From Chrysiogenales bacterium (GTDB lineage: Bacteria; Acidobacteriota; Aminicenantia; UBA2199), in the NCBI GenBank assembly GCA_004525465.1, contig SPCN01000080.1, forward strand, positions 1-8,889: DNA of 8,889 nt, written 5' to 3'. The position numbers and the translations under genes are program-made. Each line of letters begins with the position of its first letter. Position 1 is the stretch's first letter. Of this stretch, positions 6,280 through 8,889 are shown in pieces. The notes under the pieces were generated by a model that was not told where the DNA came from, searched no databases, and saw nothing but the letters and a program-made list of their open reading frames with translations.

Positions 6280-7581
6280 TTAGAATTTAAGGATGGTGGC
6301 GAACAGGACGCGCAAGTTGGCCAGGTTCTGCGTCAGGTCGATGACACCGTGGCTGTCGCGCGACAGATTGCCGAACTCATCCTTGGCGGCGTAAGCGGCA
6401 TTTGTGTATTCAGTTTCCAGGGCGAAGTTGAATTTTCCGGAAATAAGGACGAGGCGCGGAGAAATACGCAGGATACTCTTGATATTGGCTCCACGCACTG
6501 TGCCCAGGGTGCCGCCCACCCGGTCGGAGTAATAGAGGATCGGGGCCGCGCCGCCCAAGTTGCTGGTGAAGCCAGCCCACAGGCCAAGCTGCATGGTCTT
6601 GCCCTGGGTCATGCCTTCACTCCAGACCGAAAGGGTCTTGGTGGCCGTATAAGCAACCGTGTTGCGCAGGGGATCGGTCACTGCGCTGACTCCATAGCCG
6701 CCGATCATCAAGAGGTCATAGAGGTTGGTACCGTACACCCCCTGCAGTTTGCAGGTGAAGGCCGGGCATTTCATTTTGGCGAAGGCCGTGAAGGAGTACG
6801 AGGAAAGAGTTTGATCGGTGACGTATTTTTTCCCATCGGCCTCGGTGTTGAGCAGTGGCCTGAGCCATTTCACGCCGCCGCCGATGCCGGCCAGGAATTC
6901 CTTCCGAGTCGCGGCGTTCTTGGTTTCATACTGCACCTGAGCCTGGAATTCTGGCAGCGCCGAATTGCGCAAGGCATTGGATCCGCCCGCAGAGGTAAAA
7001 TCGCGTTGGGCGCTGACGGCGGCGATCAGGTGGAATTTCCCCGGATGGTGAATGACCCGGATCTGCGGGTTGCGGGAAAAAGGCTGGATCGGGGAACCGG
7101 TGTTGAAGGAGACGACCTCGGAAAAGCAGCCGGGGATGAACAAGGGATGCCAGTATTGGCCGAGGAGCAGCTGCGTTTTTTTCCAGGACAGCTGCGCATA
7201 GGCGTGGCGCAGCCGAAAACCGTTGACGTCGACGAAAGCGGCGTTTTCATTGCCGAAGAAATCGGCCTCGATCACCCCCTTGACCCGGGCGCCAAAGGCG
7301 TCGGGGCTGGAGATGGTGCCGGTCAGCCGCGTCTGGATGGAAAGAAAATTGAAGCTGGGCTCGGCATTGATGTCGCGGTTGTCGGCATCAGGGAGGAAAT
7401 CGGCCGGGTACAACAGGAAATGGCCTTCGCGGATATTCACCGTCTGGCGGCTGTCATAAAAAAAGTCACTTTTGATGAAGCCGCTAAACTGGATGCCGAA
7501 ATCCCTTTTTTCCTCCTGGGCCGTCAAGGCCAAGGAGAAAGCCAGGAGGATCAGGACAAAGATCATAATAGATTTTTTCAT
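6280..7581 (-). CDS. Porin-like outer-membrane beta-barrel protein (possibly DcaP-like)
   Basis: A 433-residue predicted outer-membrane porin. Residues 1-21 are a clear signal peptide (MKKS, hydrophobic core, cleavage near LTA/QEE). The mature part is made of alternating hydrophobic/polar strands typical of a barrel, for example GFIKSDFFYDSR (34-45), GVIEADFFG (102-110), FRLRHAYAQLSW (122-133) and LLLGQYWHPLF (138-148). It ends in LKF, the terminal phenylalanine expected for insertion by the Bam machinery. The RLRHAYAQL and LLGQYWHP pattern recalls DcaP-type porins for organic acids, but I call that subfamily only tentatively. The ATG lies three bases after the symporter's TGA, with GGAG (7594-7591) inside the end of that gene, so translation is probably coupled. 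Pairing with an inner-membrane symporter suggests that both carry the same solute. A 484-codon frame on the opposite strand over this region has no such features and is treated as a shadow. Confidence 0.85.
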   Translation of the reverse strand: MKKSIMIFVLILLAFSLALTAQEEKRDFGIQFSGFIKSDFFYDSRQTVNIREGHFLLYPADFLPDADNRDINAEPSFNFLSIQTRLTGTISSPDAFGARVKGVIEADFFGNENAAFVDVNGFRLRHAYAQLSWKKTQLLLGQYWHPLFIPGCFSEVVSFNTGSPIQPFSRNPQIRVIHHPGKFHLIAAVSAQRDFTSAGGSNALRNSALPEFQAQVQYETKNAATRKEFLAGIGGGVKWLRPLLNTEADGKKYVTDQTLSSYSFTAFAKMKCPAFTCKLQGVYGTNLYDLLMIGGYGVSAVTDPLRNTVAYTATKTLSVWSEGMTQGKTMQLGLWAGFTSNLGGAAPILYYSDRVGGTLGTVRGANIKSILRISPRLVLISGKFNFALETEYTNAAYAAKDEFGNLSRDSHGVIDLTQNLANLRVLFATILKF

Positions 7582-7584
7582 CGA

Positions 7585-8889
7585 TCATTTCTCCAGGGCT
7601 GGTGCTGCTCCCTGCTTTTTACTCATTAGGGAGACAACTATCAGGGTTAGGAATCCAAGGGGGATGGAGATGATGCCGGGATTTTTCAGCGGCATGGGGG
7701 CGCTGGCGGCAGGCAAGCCATATATCTCATACAGGGTCGGAGAGAGGAGGATCAGGAGCAGGGAGGTCATCATGCCGACAACGATCGCCCAGGAAATCCC
7801 TTTGGCCGTGGTTCGCTTCCAGAAGAGGAGCATCAGGATAGCCGGCAAGTTGGCGGAAGCGGCTATGGCGAAGGCCAGTCCCACCAGGAAGCTGACATTC
7901 TGTTTCTCGAAAAGGATGCCGAGCATGATAGCCACGATACCGACGCCGACAGCGGCAATGCGGCCGGCCTTGACCTTCTGTTTCTCGGTCATCTTGATTT
8001 TCATATATTTGTCCATCAGGTCGTGAGCAACGGCGCCGGAAGAAGCCACGATCAGGCCACTGACCGTTCCCAGGATGGTGGCGAAGGCGATGGCCGAGAT
8101 GATGGAAAAGAGCGTGATACCGAAGGTCTTGGCCAGCAGTGGCGCCGACATATTGGAACTGCCCAGGTCGAGACTGCCGTTGATCATGGCCCCGGTCCCC
8201 AGGAACAGGGTGAGAATGTAGAAAAAGCCGATGGCCGAGATGGCGACGATGGTCGATTTGCGAGCCGCCCGCTGGCTGGGGACGGTGTAGTAGCGGATCA
8301 GGATGTGGGGCAGGGCCGATGTACCTAAAAACAGGGCCAACATCAGGGAGAGAAAGTCGAGGCGCGACCAGATGGAGGATCCCTTGTCCAGCTTGTAATA
8401 GAGACCGGGCTTTATGATGTCAGAGCCGGCGGTGATATTCTGGAAATAGATGGTGATTTTCTCCCCGGCAAAAGTGAAGGCTTTCTTGGTGAAGCGGACG
8501 ACCTCCGAAGTCCCCAATGTCTTGATGAATTTGAAGGGACCGAGCGGTCCGGTCTCTTCCACTTCCCGGCCGTTGACGACTATCTTGTTGACATGGCCGA
8601 CCTGGTAAAACTTCCCGGCCTCTTTGGGTTCACCGTTGTACAGGGTGCTTCCATCTTTGGTCTCCACCACTGTCAGCGTTTCCTCCAGTTCCGCGGCCGC
8701 CGAACCGGCTTTCAATTTCCACCAGGAGACGATCCCCGCCTTGGTCATTTTCACGAAGGTGAGCCCGCTTTCCTCGTGCTGTCCGAGCACCTGGTACGAG
8801 CCGTCGGCAACCGCCTGTACCCGGCCTTCGGCCAGAGTCGCCGCCAAAACTATTGGTTTGTGATAGTCGGCACTGGGGTTGAGCTTAAT
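7585..8889 (-). CDS. Sodium:solute symporter (SSS family, acetate-permease type), C-terminal part
   Basis: The frame is open to the right edge, so the N-terminal helices lie outside; 434 codons are visible. The fragment starts with about 165 mostly hydrophilic, strand-rich residues, then returns to membrane helices. SSS-family signatures are plain: LFLGTSALPHILIRYYTVP (fragment residues about 186-204), and GLIVASSGAVAHDLMDKYM (about 278-296). Further helices follow (about 310-330, 333-357, 365-383 and 404-422) before a short charged tail. These motifs match ActP-like carriers, which take up acetate or other short carboxylates with Na+; the exact substrate cannot be read. The hydrophilic part is far longer than the corresponding loop in E. 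coli ActP as I recall it, and resembles the larger subfamily that often pairs with a small DUF4212 subunit; that subunit would be upstream, outside the window. A TTG at 8847 is in frame but has no ribosome site and would lie mid-protein. Confidence 0.9.
   Translation of the reverse strand: MKLNPSADYHKPIVLAATLAEGRVQAVADGSYQVLGQHEESGLTFVKMTKAGIVSWWKLKAGSAAAELEETLTVVETKDGSTLYNGEPKEAGKFYQVGHVNKIVVNGREVEETGPLGPFKFIKTLGTSEVVRFTKKAFTFAGEKITIYFQNITAGSDIIKPGLYYKLDKGSSIWSRLDFLSLMLALFLGTSALPHILIRYYTVPSQRAARKSTIVAISAIGFFYILTLFLGTGAMINGSLDLGSSNMSAPLLAKTFGITLFSIISAIAFATILGTVSGLIVASSGAVAHDLMDKYMKIKMTEKQKVKAGRIAAVGVGIVAIMLGILFEKQNVSFLVGLAFAIAASANLPAILMLLFWKRTTAKGISWAIVVGMMTSLLLILLSPTLYEIYGLPAASAPMPLKNPGIISIPLGFLTLIVVSLMSKKQGAAPALEK

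Noticed and set aside
6175..7629. A 484-codon plus-strand frame, longer than the porin gene it covers
   Set aside because: It has no signal peptide, ribosome site or known motif and its composition is that of an antisense shadow. The minus-strand frame has a signal peptide, barrel strands, a terminal F and a coupled start.
8845..8847. TTG as the start of the symporter gene
   Set aside because: The frame stays open to the window edge, no Shine-Dalgarno precedes the TTG, and SSS carriers need several N-terminal helices that are absent downstream of it.

Overview
This is GC-rich DNA (by eye well above 50% G+C) from a Gram-negative bacterium. Two proteins look like outer-membrane beta-barrels with signal peptides, and genes are densely packed with SD-type ribosome sites. 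A DUF5916 protein with an N-terminal family-9 carbohydrate-binding-like domain, together with a Cache/CBS/DUF294 sensor, would fit Acidobacteriota (for example the Aminicenantes lineage) or another environmental Gram-negative phylum. That placement is an inference of low confidence.

Layout. Positions 1-134 (minus) hold the start of a membrane-anchored protein that runs off the left edge. Positions 135-288 are a short, AT-rich divergent promoter region. Positions 289-2334 (plus) encode the 681-residue DUF5916 outer-membrane protein, apparently read from a leaderless mRNA. After a 45-bp convergent gap, everything from 2380 to the right edge is on the minus strand and looks like one operon. In transcription order it is: a sodium:solute symporter of the acetate-permease type (partial, 8889-7585), a porin-like outer-membrane protein (7581-6280), a calcineurin-like metallophosphoesterase (6227-5448), a 960-residue sensor with Cache, two PAS, two CBS and DUF294/DUF294_C domains (5432-2550), and a 55-residue membrane or exported protein (2547-2380). 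The gaps are 3, 52, 15 and 2 nt, so most of these genes should be co-transcribed and partly translationally coupled.

How the genes may work together. The porin and the Na+ symporter could carry a small organic solute, probably a carboxylate, across the outer and inner membranes. The Cache domain of the sensor would face the periplasm and could bind the same or a related solute. Its cytoplasmic PAS and CBS domains would add redox/ligand and nucleotide input, and the output would be a GlnD/GlnE-like nucleotidyltransferase instead of a histidine kinase. The phosphoesterase next door could act on a nucleotide or a nucleotidylated target, and the small terminal protein could be a membrane partner. 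The domain calls are firm; the joint function is inference.

The most interesting parts are the sensor architecture (a transmembrane Cache-PAS module where DUF294 proteins usually carry a cyclic-nucleotide-binding domain), its setting within a symporter/porin operon, and the small coupled gene at the operon's end. No RNA genes, CRISPR arrays, insertion sequences or classical intrinsic terminators were seen.
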